Of a DNA stretch of 64,000 nt, positions 1-8,650 are shown one piece after another. Source of the DNA: an uncultured Acetatifactor sp. (lineage in GTDB: Bacteria > Bacillota > Clostridia > Lachnospirales > Lachnospiraceae); the NCBI GenBank assembly GCA_947586055.1, contig CANPXL010000006.1:52668-116667 (forward strand). The letters run 5' to 3'. The notes below the pieces were generated by a model, which had not been told where the DNA came from, did no database searches, and saw nothing but the letters and a program-made list of their open reading frames with translations. Position 1 is the first letter of the stretch. Every line of letters begins with the position of its first letter. The position numbers were made by a program, and so were the translations under genes.

Positions 1-1152
1 GTTGCCATTTCGGCTCTGGTGGCCAGAAGAATGGGCGAGGACAGAAGAGAGGACGCAAACAGGATCTTTTCCACCTTTCTGCTCTTTGTCCTGATCATGG
101 CGGTGCTGTTCAGCATTCTTTTTGTCGCGTTCGCCGATCCCATCATCCGATTCTGCGGCTCGGAAGAGCTGACGCATGACAGCGCGGTGCAGTATTTTCG
201 GATCATCATGGGCGGCATGCTCTTTAACTGTGTCCAGATGGGCGTCAACGCGGCCCAGAGGGGCGCGGGCAACACCCGGATCACCATGCGGACCAATCTG
301 GTGTCAAGCGCCGTGAACATTGCCGCCAACTATCTGCTGATCGAGGGACATCTGGGTTTCCCGGCCCTTGGGATCCAGGGAGCGGCTCTGGCAACGGTTC
401 TGGGCACCGTCGTGGCCTGCTTCATGAGTCTGGCTTCCGTCTGGAAGCGGGAGACGTTTGTGAGCATTCCGCTGATTGTAAAGCAGAGAATGAAGCCTAC
501 GCTGGATGCGCTGAAGAATATCGTCAGGGTGGGATACAGCGTATTTGCGGAACAGGTCCTCATGCGGATCGGATTCATGCTGACGGCTCTTATGGCCGCG
601 GATCAGGGGACGGCGGCCATGGCGGCGCATCAGGTGGGAATGAATATCATGGGACTGTCCTTTTCCTTCGGGGACGGCCTGCAGGCTACGGCGGTAGCGC
701 TGATCGGTTACAGTCTGGGAGCAAAACAGCCGGAAAAGGCGAAAGACTTCGGAAGAACATGCCGGATGATCGGCGGTGTGATCTCTGTGGTGTTGTCCGT
801 GGCGTATTTCTTTGGGGCGAGACCGCTGATGCGTCTGTTCTTCCGGGAAGAAAAGGAGATCGTTGACATCGGCGTGGGCATTATGCATGTGATCATTTTC
901 GTCGTGGTCCTGCAGATCGCCCAGGTAATCTACATGGGCTGTCTCAGGGGCGCGGGGGATACCCTGTACACGGCGCTGGCGTCCGCGTTCAGCGTTACCG
1001 TGATGAGGACGCTTGGCTCCTATCTGTTCGGATATACCTTCGGCATGGGAATCACGGGAATCTGGATCGGCGTGGTGGCGGACCAACTCTCCAGATATGT
1101 TCTGGCATCCGTCCGGTTCCGCCAGGGAAAGTGGACGAGGATAAAGATATGA
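1..1152 (+). CDS. MATE family efflux transporter (5' end cut by window)
   Basis: Multidrug and toxic compound extrusion transporter, an inner-membrane cation/drug antiporter. The frame is open from base 1, and the first residues (VAISALVARRMGEDRRED) match the loop after the second helix of MATE proteins, so roughly the first 60-70 residues lie outside the window. A GTG at 19 is only an internal codon. What remains is about 383 residues with some ten hydrophobic helices and two MATE half-repeats, ending with a basic tail. The stop is 10 nt from the stop of the convergent peptidase gene. Family assignment is firm; the substrate cannot be told. Confidence 0.9.
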   Translation, partial: VAISALVARRMGEDRREDANRIFSTFLLFVLIMAVLFSILFVAFADPIIRFCGSEELTHDSAVQYFRIIMGGMLFNCVQMGVNAAQRGAGNTRITMRTNLVSSAVNIAANYLLIEGHLGFPALGIQGAALATVLGTVVACFMSLASVWKRETFVSIPLIVKQRMKPTLDALKNIVRVGYSVFAEQVLMRIGFMLTALMAADQGTAAMAAHQVGMNIMGLSFSFGDGLQATAVALIGYSLGAKQPEKAKDFGRTCRMIGGVISVVLSVAYFFGARPLMRLFFREEKEIVDIGVGIMHVIIFVVVLQIAQVIYMGCLRGAGDTLYTALASAFSVTVMRTLGSYLFGYTFGMGITGIWIGVVADQLSRYVLASVRFRQGKWTRIKI

Positions 1153-1161
1153 CCTGTCTTC

Positions 1162-2055
1162 CTACTGCGGCGCCTTCTGGAAATGCTGGTAGTCTTTGCA
1201 GCTGTTCCAGTTTCCGCCCCAGGTAAAGCCGTGTGCGGTAAAAAGCTTATAGCACAGATCGTCTTCGTCGATTTTATAGGGGAAGCTCTGTGAGCGGTCC
1301 GCGTAGGATACGCCGGAAGCGGGAGAAACCGTTTCGCTCCCGTCGCTGTTGTAAGTGATATAAGGATTGTAGAGCGGGTTAATGTCCACGGCGAGTCCCA
1401 GAGCGTGCCGGGAAAGACTGGAAGAACCCTCTACCGTCCGGTAGTTAAAGCAGGAGGTGTTGTTGTCCTCCATGGAAGCGGTGTCGTCGCCGTCGTATCC
1501 GTCGATCAGCCGCACGCGCTCCAGACGGTACTCGTTCCGGTACAGCTCATAGAAGATTTCGACCAGATCCTGAGCGATAAGGCTGTTGCAGATCAGTTCC
1601 CCCTCCGCGGGATTTCCGTCGAAGTCATAGTGCAGAATATGGACATAGCTCAGCTCGTCCAAGGTGATCGAGAGCTCCTGACCGTCCTGCGGCAGGGCGG
1701 GATAGGAGACCCCGGTGATATAGCGGCGCAGATCGTCCGAAAGCGGCTCGTAGTAGAACGCGTCCGTAAGCGCCTGGCGAAACTCCAGCTGGGTGTCTCC
1801 GTTTAAGACGGCCCCGGTCAGGGTGGAGGAAAATGTGTCGTCGGGTCTGTCCTCCTGCGCGGGAGAAGCCGTCGGAGATTCGGAGGGAGACGGAACCGGA
1901 ACGTCCGACGGAGCCGGGACATCCGGCGTGCCGTGAAGTTCGGCGTATTCCGTGAGACTCAGGGAATCGCCCAGAAGAAACCTGCGCAGACAGACGACAA
2001 ACAGGAGAATGGCGCCTATCAGAGCAAACATTTTTAACAGTTTGGAACGGTTCAT
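1162..2055 (-). CDS. M15-family D-Ala-D-Ala carboxypeptidase-like protein
   Basis: Membrane-anchored zinc peptidase of the VanY/M15 type, expected to trim peptidoglycan stem peptides or related cell-wall dipeptides. The 297-residue product has an N-terminal membrane helix (residues about 8-26), a Ser/Pro/Glu-rich linker, and a C-terminal catalytic domain with the zinc motif SRHALGLAVD and the closing motif WGGNWNSCKDYQHF, whose last His is the third ligand. The start at 2055 was chosen because AAAGGATG lies just upstream and a membrane anchor follows at once; the frame stays open further upstream but there it runs into the divergent ecfA1 gene. Whether it acts on D-Ala-D-Ala or L-Ala-D-Glu links is not visible. 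Confidence 0.85.
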   Translation of the reverse strand: MNRSKLLKMFALIGAILLFVVCLRRFLLGDSLSLTEYAELHGTPDVPAPSDVPVPSPSESPTASPAQEDRPDDTFSSTLTGAVLNGDTQLEFRQALTDAFYYEPLSDDLRRYITGVSYPALPQDGQELSITLDELSYVHILHYDFDGNPAEGELICNSLIAQDLVEIFYELYRNEYRLERVRLIDGYDGDDTASMEDNNTSCFNYRTVEGSSSLSRHALGLAVDINPLYNPYITYNSDGSETVSPASGVSYADRSQSFPYKIDEDDLCYKLFTAHGFTWGGNWNSCKDYQHFQKAPQ

Positions 2056-2154
2056 GGAATCATCCTTTATTTTGATATAAGTGTGGCCTGGAACGGAAAG
2101 CAGCCGTTTTATGTCCTTTTTCAGCATACCACGGAAACGGCGGATTGTAAACGG

Positions 2155-2183
2155 TTGTATTCCGCAGGCAAATCTGATATAGT
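2155..2183 (+). promoter_or_regulatory. Promoter of the ecf-truA operon
   Basis: TTGTAT (2155-2160), a 17-nt spacer and TATAGT (2178-2183) lie 26 nt upstream of ecfA1 in the divergent gap between the M15 peptidase and the ECF genes. Prediction from sequence only. Confidence 0.6.
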
Positions 2184-2209
2184 GGAACGGGTAATGGGAG
2201 AGAGAATAC

Positions 2210-3073
2210 ATGGGAATTGTAAAGGCATCGGATGTGGTGTACGAATATATCAGACGGGACGAAGAAGGAAACGTGGAAGGGATCACCACGGCCATAGACC
2301 GGGTGAACTTTGACATTGCTCCAGGCGAGTTTGTGGCCATTGTGGGACACAACGGCTCCGGGAAATCCACTCTTGCCAAGCATATCAACGCCATTTTAAA
2401 TCCCACGGAGGGGACCGTCTGGGTGGACGGAATGGACACCGGCGACGAGGGCAGTCTCTGGGATATCCGCCAGACGGCGGGGATGGTGTTTCAGAATCCC
2501 GACAACCAGATCATCGGTCAGGTGGTGGAGGAGGACGTGGGATTCGGGCCGGAAAATCTCGGCATCCCCACAAAAGAAATCTGGGAGCGGGTGGAAGAGA
2601 GTCTGCGGGCGGTGGGAATGTACGAATACAGGAAACATTCCCCCAACCGTCTCTCCGGCGGCCAGAAGCAGCGGGTCTCCATCGCGGGAGTCCTTGCCAT
2701 GCATCCCAGATGCATTGTGCTGGACGAACCCACCGCCATGCTGGATCCCAGCGGCCGCAGGGAAGTGATCCGCGCCGTGAGGGGATTGAATCAGGTGGAA
2801 GGCATGACGGTGATCCTGATTACCCATTACATGGAAGAGATCATCCACGCGGACAGAGTGTTTGTGATGGATCAGGGAAAGATCGCGATGGAGGGCACGC
2901 CCAGAGAAATCTTTTCCCAGGTGGAACGGCTGAAGGAACTGCGGCTTGACGTGCCCCAGGCGACGCTGCTTGCTCATGAGCTGAAGAAAAGGGGCGTCGT
3001 CCTGCCGGACGGCATTCTTACGGGTCAGGAGCTGGCGGACGCTCTTGTGGGGAAGAAAAGAGGACAAGGCTGA
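2210..3073 (+). CDS. ecfA1: Energy-coupling factor transporter ATPase EcfA1
   Basis: First of the two ABC ATPases that power vitamin and metal uptake by ECF transporters. The 287-residue protein has Walker [10 protein letters not shown], a Q-loop in MVFQNPDNQ, signature LSGGQKQR, Walker B CIVLDEPT and the switch His in LITHYMEE. It opens an operon ecfA1-ecfA2-ecfT-truA, overlapping ecfA2 by one base (TGATG). No S-component is encoded beside it, so it is a group II module shared by scattered S-components such as the one at 36071-36982. The start ATG is preceded by GGGAGAGAG. Confidence 0.95.
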   Translation: MGIVKASDVVYEYIRRDEEGNVEGITTAIDRVNFDIAPGEFVAIVGHNGSGKSTLAKHINAILNPTEGTVWVDGMDTGDEGSLWDIRQTAGMVFQNPDNQIIGQVVEEDVGFGPENLGIPTKEIWERVEESLRAVGMYEYRKHSPNRLSGGQKQRVSIAGVLAMHPRCIVLDEPTAMLDPSGRREVIRAVRGLNQVEGMTVILITHYMEEIIHADRVFVMDQGKIAMEGTPREIFSQVERLKELRLDVPQATLLAHELKKRGVVLPDGILTGQELADALVGKKRGQG

Positions 3074-3921
3074 TGTCGATCATACTGGATCATGTGAATT
3101 ATCGTTACGGAGAGGGAACACCCCTGGAGACAGCGGCTTTAAAGGACGTTTGTCTTCAGATCCCGGACGGGCAGTTTGTGGGTATCATAGGACATACCGG
3201 CTCCGGGAAGTCCACGCTGGTTCAGCACTTAAACGGTCTGCTGAAAGCGTCCTCCGGCCGGATCTATTTTAACGGGGAAGACATTTACGATAAGGAGTAC
3301 GACAGAAAAAAGCTGAGAAGCCGGGTGGGGCTGGTTTTTCAGTATCCCGAGCACCAGCTTTTTGAGACGGACGTGTTTACCGACGTCTGCTTCGGGCCGA
3401 AAAACCTCGGTCTGGACCGGCGGGAGACGGAGCTTCGCGCTTACGACGCTCTTCGGAAGGTGGGTCTGCCGGACGAGCTTTTCTATCAGTCTCCCTTTGA
3501 CCTTTCCGGCGGCCAGAAGCGACGGGCCGCCATTGCGGGCGTTCTGGCCATGAAGCCTGAAGTGCTGATCCTGGACGAGCCTACGGCGGGACTGGATCCA
3601 AGGGGGCGGGACGAGATTCTCGGCCAGATCAGGGAGCTGCAGACGAAGACAGGAATGACGATCCTGCTGGTCTCCCACAGTATGGAAGATGTGGCGGAGT
3701 ATGTGGACAGGATCATTGTGATGAACCGGGGAAGCGTTATGTATGACGGCACGCCTAGAGAAATCTTCACACATTACAGGGAGCTGGAGAGCGTGGGGCT
3801 TGCCGCGCCGCAGGTGACCTATATTCTGCATGAACTGAAGGACAGAGGGCTTGACGTAGATGTGTCGGCCACCACCATCGGGGAGGCGGCCGACACCGTG
3901 ATGCGCGCGCTGGGACGTTAA
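3073..3921 (+). CDS. ecfA2: Energy-coupling factor transporter ATPase EcfA2
   Basis: Partner ATPase of EcfA1; the two form the heterodimer that couples ATP hydrolysis to the membrane subunit EcfT. The 282 residues contain Walker A GHTGSGKST, signature LSGGQKRR, Walker B VLILDEPT and LVSHSMED. The Q-loop segment FQYPEHQLFE is typical of EcfA2 (an NPD in EcfA1). Translation is coupled to ecfA1 by a one-base overlap of stop and start. Confidence 0.95.
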   Translation: MSIILDHVNYRYGEGTPLETAALKDVCLQIPDGQFVGIIGHTGSGKSTLVQHLNGLLKASSGRIYFNGEDIYDKEYDRKKLRSRVGLVFQYPEHQLFETDVFTDVCFGPKNLGLDRRETELRAYDALRKVGLPDELFYQSPFDLSGGQKRRAAIAGVLAMKPEVLILDEPTAGLDPRGRDEILGQIRELQTKTGMTILLVSHSMEDVAEYVDRIIVMNRGSVMYDGTPREIFTHYRELESVGLAAPQVTYILHELKDRGLDVDVSATTIGEAADTVMRALGR

Positions 3922-3954
3922 GGCGGACCGGGAGAAAGGCAGATAAAAGACGAA

Positions 3955-4767
3955 ATGCTGAGGGATATCACTTTAGGACAATATTATCAGACGGATTCCG
4001 TGATCCACAGGCTGGATCCGAGGGTAAAGCTGGGCGGGACGCTGCTGTTTATTATCTCGCTGTTCTTCTTTCAGCATTTTCCGGGCTATGTTGCGGCCGC
4101 GCTGTTTCTTGGAATCGTGATCAAACTGTCTCATGTGCCCTTTCGGTTTATGGTGCGTGGGATGAAGGCCATTGTGTTTTTGCTGATCCTCACGGTGGCC
4201 TTTAATCTGTTTCTTACGCCGGGGACGGAGTTGGTCTCGTTCTGGAAGCTTACCATCACCTGGGAGGGACTGAAGACGGCGGCCGCCATGGCGGTGCGCC
4301 TGACCATGCTGATCATAGGATCTTCCATCATGACGCTGACCACCACGCCAAACAATCTGACGGACGGCATGGAAAAGATGATGCGGCCCCTGCGGGTGTT
4401 TAAGGTTCCCGTTCATGAAGTCGCCATGATGATGTCCATTGCCCTCAGGTTTATTCCCATTCTTCTGGAGGAGACGGACAAGATCATGAAAGCGCAGATC
4501 GCAAGGGGAGCGGATTTTGAGAGCGGCAATCTCCTGAAACGGGCGAAAGCCATGGTCCCTCTTCTGGTCCCTCTGTTTGTATCCGCCTTCCGAAGGGCGA
4601 ATGATCTTGCGCTTGCGATGGAGGCAAGGTGTTACCGTGGGGGAGAGGGAAGAACGAAGATGAAGCCTCTTGTCTATCAAAAACGTGACAGGATCGCCTA
4701 TCTGTGCATCCTTCTCTATCTGGCCGTGTCGATCACGGCGGGAAGGCTGGTGTGGATGTGGATCTGA
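3955..4767 (+). CDS. ecfT: Energy-coupling factor transporter transmembrane protein EcfT
   Basis: Membrane scaffold that links the EcfA1/EcfA2 ATPases to interchangeable S-components. The 270-residue protein has five to six hydrophobic helices and the two coupling-helix motifs of the family: AQIARGADF near residue 180, and AMEARCY near residue 220, where the usual Gly of the second Ala-Arg-Gly is Cys. It follows ecfA2 by 33 nt, with GGGAGAAAGG upstream. The order ecfA1-ecfA2-ecfT-truA is the usual Firmicute order. Confidence 0.93.
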   Translation: MLRDITLGQYYQTDSVIHRLDPRVKLGGTLLFIISLFFFQHFPGYVAAALFLGIVIKLSHVPFRFMVRGMKAIVFLLILTVAFNLFLTPGTELVSFWKLTITWEGLKTAAAMAVRLTMLIIGSSIMTLTTTPNNLTDGMEKMMRPLRVFKVPVHEVAMMMSIALRFIPILLEETDKIMKAQIARGADFESGNLLKRAKAMVPLLVPLFVSAFRRANDLALAMEARCYRGGEGRTKMKPLVYQKRDRIAYLCILLYLAVSITAGRLVWMWI

Positions 4768-4793
4768 CGGGACGGGAAAGGAATCGGACGGGT

Positions 4794-5588
4794 ATGGCGG
4801 ATGAGTCCGGAGAAAGGGCGGAGAACAGCGGGGACGGCAGATCCGGTCATTTAAGGCGGATCCGGCTGACGGTGGCCTATGACGGCACCGGCTATCACGG
4901 CTGGCAGATCCAGAACAACGCAGTAACGGTGGAAAGCGAGCTGAACCGCGCGCTGAGCGGACTTCTGGGCAGCAGGGTGCAGGTCATCGGCGCCAGCCGC
5001 ACGGATGCGGGAGTACATGCGCTGGGGAACATTGCGGTGTTTGACACGGACAGTCCCCTGCCGCCGGAGATGTATTCTTACGCCCTGAATCAGAGACTGC
5101 CGGAAGACATACGGATCCAGCGCTCGGAGGCTGTTGCGCCGGACTGGCATCCCAGGCGCTGCAAAAGCCGGAAAACCTATGAATACCGGATCTATCGGGG
5201 AGAGTTTCCCATGCCCGTAAAGCGGTTATATGCCTATTTCACTTACCGGCCGCTGGATGTGGACCGGATGCGTGAAGCGGCGGCCTTTCTCGTGGGAGAG
5301 CACGATTTCCGGAGCTTCTGCCAGTCCGGCTCCCAGGCGGAGAGTACGGTGCGTACGCTTTATTCGCTGGAACTGGAAGAGCAGGGGGCGGAGCTTGTGA
5401 TCCGCGTCTGCGGCAACGGATTCCTCTATAACATGGTCAGGATCCTTTCGGGAACCCTGATGGAGGTGGGATGGGGAAAGCGGGAGCCGGAGAGCATGAA
5501 GGCGGTGCTGGACGCCGGGAACCGCGCAGCGGCCGGACCCACGGCGCCGGCCTGCGGACTGACGCTGATAAAGTATGAATTTATATAA
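4794..5588 (+). CDS. truA: tRNA pseudouridine(38-40) synthase TruA
   Basis: Isomerises uridines 38-40 in the anticodon arm of many tRNAs. Conserved core: LTVAYDGTGYHGWQ near the N-terminus and the catalytic motif GASRTDAGVHA, whose Asp is the nucleophile. I start at ATG 4794 (264 residues) because GGAAAGGA lies upstream; the frame is open back to 4704 inside ecfT, but that extension resembles nothing and would overlap ecfT. The MADESGERAENSG-type leader before the domain is longer than usual. In related Firmicutes rplM-rpsI follow directly; here they are 14 kb away. Confidence 0.93.
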   Translation: MADESGERAENSGDGRSGHLRRIRLTVAYDGTGYHGWQIQNNAVTVESELNRALSGLLGSRVQVIGASRTDAGVHALGNIAVFDTDSPLPPEMYSYALNQRLPEDIRIQRSEAVAPDWHPRRCKSRKTYEYRIYRGEFPMPVKRLYAYFTYRPLDVDRMREAAAFLVGEHDFRSFCQSGSQAESTVRTLYSLELEEQGAELVIRVCGNGFLYNMVRILSGTLMEVGWGKREPESMKAVLDAGNRAAAGPTAPACGLTLIKYEFI

Positions 5589-5609
5589 AGCCTGATTCGG
5601 AAAGAAGAG

Positions 5610-5640
5610 AACGGCCCGGATGTATTCCGGACCGTTTGTG
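5610..5640 (+). terminator. Probable terminator after truA
   Basis: An 11-bp stem (5610-5620 with 5626-5636, one mismatch) around a 5-nt loop is followed by a short T/G-rich stretch. It would separate the ecf-truA operon from the signalling cluster. Confidence 0.5.
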
Positions 5641-5721
5641 TGCATTTCTGCCCACCATCTGAAAAATCCTCTGTGATAAAATGCTGTAAATAGCAAAATT
5701 TATCGGAAAGGATATGATACG

Positions 5722-6321
5722 ATGAAACAATGTCCAAACGGTCATATTTATGACGAAAAGCGGAACAAGGAGTGTCCTTACTGCAGCGGTGGGAGCAGCT
5801 TTCAGCCGATAGGTCTGGGCGGACAGCCCGACTTCCCCAGGACGGTTCCCATTGCGGGGGGAGACGACGGCGCATTTCCGCCTACCGTCCCGGTGGACAG
5901 CGGCGCGGCGGCCACGGTTCCCTCGTCTTCGCAATCCGCCATGAGCGTGACGGTGGCGCTTGAGGAAACGGAGAGCGGGATCAATCCGGTCCGCGGCTGG
6001 CTGGTGGTGACGGACGGCGAGAAAAAAGGGCTTTCCTTTGTGATACACGGGGAGCAGAATTCCATTGGAAGAGGAAACAGGTTTGATATCAATATTTCCT
6101 TCGACAAAGCCGTTTCATCCGACGGGAACGCGGTGATCGCCTATGATTCCAAGAACCGGAAGTTCTTTTTAAGTCCCGTGCTGGGAAAAGGAAAGAATAA
6201 TATTTACCACAACGAAGCCATGCTGCTCATGCCGGTGGAACTTCACGACTATGACAAGATTCAGATCGGAGCGTTCGAGTATGTTTTCAGAAGCTTCTGC
6301 AACGAAGCCTTTTCTTATTAA
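5722..6321 (+). CDS. Zinc-ribbon/FHA-like domain protein
   Basis: First gene of the signalling cluster, 199 residues. The N-terminus has a Cys4-x3-His8 and Cys18-x2-Cys21 set that looks like a small zinc site. A Pro/Ala/Gly-rich linker (about 30-80) leads to a C-terminal FHA-like beta sandwich: SIGRGNRFDINI holds the Gly-Arg turn, followed by a region matching the strand pattern of FHA folds (KKLEFFLSPV-like, then DYDKIQIG). FHA domains bind phosphothreonine, so it may read the kinases encoded downstream. The canonical Ser-x-x-His of FHA domains is weak here (VSSDGNAVI), so phosphopeptide binding is unproven. AAAGGAT precedes the ATG. Confidence 0.7.
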   Translation: MKQCPNGHIYDEKRNKECPYCSGGSSFQPIGLGGQPDFPRTVPIAGGDDGAFPPTVPVDSGAAATVPSSSQSAMSVTVALEETESGINPVRGWLVVTDGEKKGLSFVIHGEQNSIGRGNRFDINISFDKAVSSDGNAVIAYDSKNRKFFLSPVLGKGKNNIYHNEAMLLMPVELHDYDKIQIGAFEYVFRSFCNEAFSY

Positions 6322-6323
6322 TT

Positions 6324-7115
6324 ATGAAGCGCGGTGATCTGTCTGTCCGCATGAAATTTGCGGACTCGGATGTGAAAAGAATTGTCCTGGGATGCGTCAG
6401 CGAGCGCGGAGGCAGAAATTATCAGGAGGACAGCTTCGGGTTTTCCTCTGTGGAAAAGGCTGATATCGAGAAAAACGGATTCACTGCCGTAGTGGCGGAC
6501 GGGATGGGAGGACTATCTCAGGGAGCGCAGGTCAGCGGCTATGTGGTGTCCGCCATGTTGGAAATGCAGAGGAACCGGAATGCCGCCGTTCCCGCCCATG
6601 TACACCTTTCCCGGTCTTTGTGCGCAGTGAACGACAATGTGGTTGCAAGCGGCTTGAATGGAGGCTCTACCGCGGTGGTGATCTTTTGTACGGCAAAAGG
6701 GATTCATTGGTGCACCGCGGGAGACAGCAGAGTCTATCTGTTCCGGGATCAGGCGCTTACGGTACTCAACGAGGACAGCGACTATCTGAACAGGCTTATG
6801 GAGCAGGTCATTTCGGGAGACATGACGTTTGACGAGGCGGGAAAAGACGCCCAGAAGGATTCTCTGGCGCAGTATATCGGCTGCCGTGCCGGAATCCACC
6901 CCGAGGTAAACGCGAAACCGCTGATGCCTCAAAGAGGCGATAAGCTGCTTTTGTGCACAGACGGGGTGTACAACGCGCTGAGCGGGCAGGAACTGTCGGA
7001 GGCGCTTGCGGGATCTGCGGGAGAGGCGGCAGAAGATCTGAAGAGCCGCATCTGCGGCAAGGGTTATCCGGATCAGGATAATTTTACGGCTGTAGTAATG
7101 GAATTTACAAAGTAG
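6324..7115 (+). CDS. PP2C-family protein serine/threonine phosphatase
   Basis: Metal-dependent phosphatase expected to reverse the Ser/Thr kinases of the cluster. The 263 residues carry the PP2C motif series: RGGRNYQEDSFGF, VVADGMGG near residue 58, GGSTAVVI, AGDSRVY, LLCTDGVY and DNFTAVV. These supply the metal-binding aspartates. No membrane segment is seen, so it is probably cytosolic. The start ATG lies 2 nt after the stop of the FHA gene; a second ATG at 6351 is also possible because conserved sequence begins only after it. Confidence 0.9.
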   Translation: MKRGDLSVRMKFADSDVKRIVLGCVSERGGRNYQEDSFGFSSVEKADIEKNGFTAVVADGMGGLSQGAQVSGYVVSAMLEMQRNRNAAVPAHVHLSRSLCAVNDNVVASGLNGGSTAVVIFCTAKGIHWCTAGDSRVYLFRDQALTVLNEDSDYLNRLMEQVISGDMTFDEAGKDAQKDSLAQYIGCRAGIHPEVNAKPLMPQRGDKLLLCTDGVYNALSGQELSEALAGSAGEAAEDLKSRICGKGYPDQDNFTAVVMEFTK

Positions 7116-7128
7116 AAAGGAAAATGTG

Positions 7129-8625
7129 ATGAAAAGATTCAGGAAGTTGGCGACCGCCCTGTTTACGGCGGCAATTGCAATCATAATGACGGGGCCCCTG
7201 CAGGTGCGGGCGGGCTCTTTCTCAGACGCAAAGGAAGGCGTGGTATACATAGAGTCCCATTTTATTGCGGACGCCGATGTGGCGGCGGAGGATGATTTTA
7301 TCTGGGCCGCCGGCGACGGAACCTATTCCTATCAGACCCCGGGTACGACGATGGGATTTCGGGCGTCAGGTTTCGCTATCGGAAACGAGGGAGAACAGGT
7401 ACAGTATATCGTGACCAACGCCCACGTGGTGCTGGATGATACATCGGAAGGGATCCGGAGTGTGGATCCTCTGAATGCCACTATGAATGTGAGCAGCAAA
7501 AAGGCGTCGGAGGTGATTGTGTATTTTTCCTATGGCGCGAATGATTTCATGCGGGCCCAGATTTATTTTGTGGACGAGGAAAAGGATCTGTGTATCCTGA
7601 AACTGCCGCAGGCCACAGATAAGAGAAAACCGCTGGTTCTGTGCAAATCCGGGGATATAGATATGGACGGCAATTTTGCCGCGCTGGGTTTTCCCGGGGA
7701 CTCCGATCTTCTGATGGACGAAACTTCGCTGGCTTATGACATCGACGATATCACCAGTACGAGGGGCTCCATTTCCAGACAGTCCACCGATGAGAGCGGC
7801 GTCAGCGTCTATCAGATCGATATCGATATTACCGGCGGAAACTCCGGCGGGCCTCTGGTAAACGAAGAAGGACAGGTGGTAGGGATCAATACCTATTCTG
7901 TTACGAATCTGTCGAACGGTCATCAAAATAATTATGCCATTGTGATCGACGAACTTTTACGGCTCATTGACCGGGAGACGGTTCCCTATACCCTCTCGAC
8001 GGAGTTGGGCGCATCCGCAGGCAATACTCCTTCCACTGAAAGGGAACCTGCAGATGAGAAGGGACCTGCAGCTGAGAAGGAACCTCCAGCTCCCGGCGCC
8101 GATGAGGGGATTTCCGCAACCAGCGCTCCTTCCCCGGAGAAAGAATCTTCTTCCAATAACACGGTCGTGATCGTGGTCGTTGTCCTTGCGGCAGTCGTGG
8201 TTATCCTTGCGGCAGCGCTGCTTCTCAGGAAGAAAAAAACTCTCGGGCAGGCGGGATACGGTCAGAGCAGGGGAAATGCGCCCAGTCCTTCCGGGGTTGG
8301 GGCTGCGCCGTCCCGGAGCGCAGTGATCACGGGCATGAAGGGAATCCTGGCAAACAAGACATTCCCCATAGCCGGGAGCATTGTAATGGGAAGAAATTCC
8401 CAAAAGTGCAATGTGTGCTTCCCGGTGGATGCGCAGGGCATATCCGGCGTACACTGCCAGATCCGGCAGGTAAACGGCGGTTATGAGATTATGGATCTGG
8501 GCTCCAGCAACGGTACTTACCTGGGAAGCGGCCAGAAACTCACCCCTAATGTGCCGGTATCCATTCCGGACGGAACCTATTTTTACCTTGGAAGTGCGGA
8601 GCAGCTGTTTCAGATTAAATTTTGA
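7129..8625 (+). CDS. Membrane-anchored trypsin-like serine protease with C-terminal FHA domain
   Basis: About 499 residues with an N-terminal signal sequence, an extracytoplasmic trypsin/HtrA-like protease domain, a Pro/Glu-rich spacer, one membrane helix (about 342-370, Val/Ala/Leu-rich followed by RKKK) and a cytoplasmic FHA domain. The triad is visible: His in VTNAHVVLD (about 98), Asp in KDLCILKLP (about 155), Ser in GGNSGGPLV (about 239). The FHA part has VMGRNSQKCNV, ISGVHCQI and LGSSNGTYL, the full phosphothreonine-binding signature. No PDZ domain is present, unlike HtrA. The layout suggests an outside protease tied to inside phospho-signalling. ATG 7129 is used; a GTG directly before it is the alternative. 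Confidence 0.88.
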   Translation: MKRFRKLATALFTAAIAIIMTGPLQVRAGSFSDAKEGVVYIESHFIADADVAAEDDFIWAAGDGTYSYQTPGTTMGFRASGFAIGNEGEQVQYIVTNAHVVLDDTSEGIRSVDPLNATMNVSSKKASEVIVYFSYGANDFMRAQIYFVDEEKDLCILKLPQATDKRKPLVLCKSGDIDMDGNFAALGFPGDSDLLMDETSLAYDIDDITSTRGSISRQSTDESGVSVYQIDIDITGGNSGGPLVNEEGQVVGINTYSVTNLSNGHQNNYAIVIDELLRLIDRETVPYTLSTELGASAGNTPSTEREPADEKGPAAEKEPPAPGADEGISATSAPSPEKESSSNNTVVIVVVVLAAVVVILAAALLLRKKKTLGQAGYGQSRGNAPSPSGVGAAPSRSAVITGMKGILANKTFPIAGSIVMGRNSQKCNVCFPVDAQGISGVHCQIRQVNGGYEIMDLGSSNGTYLGSGQKLTPNVPVSIPDGTYFYLGSAEQLFQIKF

Positions 8626-8650
8626 ACGGTAGACAGGAAAGGGTTTTCCT

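Noticed and set aside
1162..2439. 425-codon reading of the M15 peptidase
   Set aside because: The extra N-terminal part overlaps ecfA1 on the other strand; the membrane anchor and ribosome site place the start at 2055.
5426..6048. Small minus-strand open frames around the truA 3' end
   Set aside because: They overlap truA and the FHA gene and contain low-complexity Arg/Pro composition.
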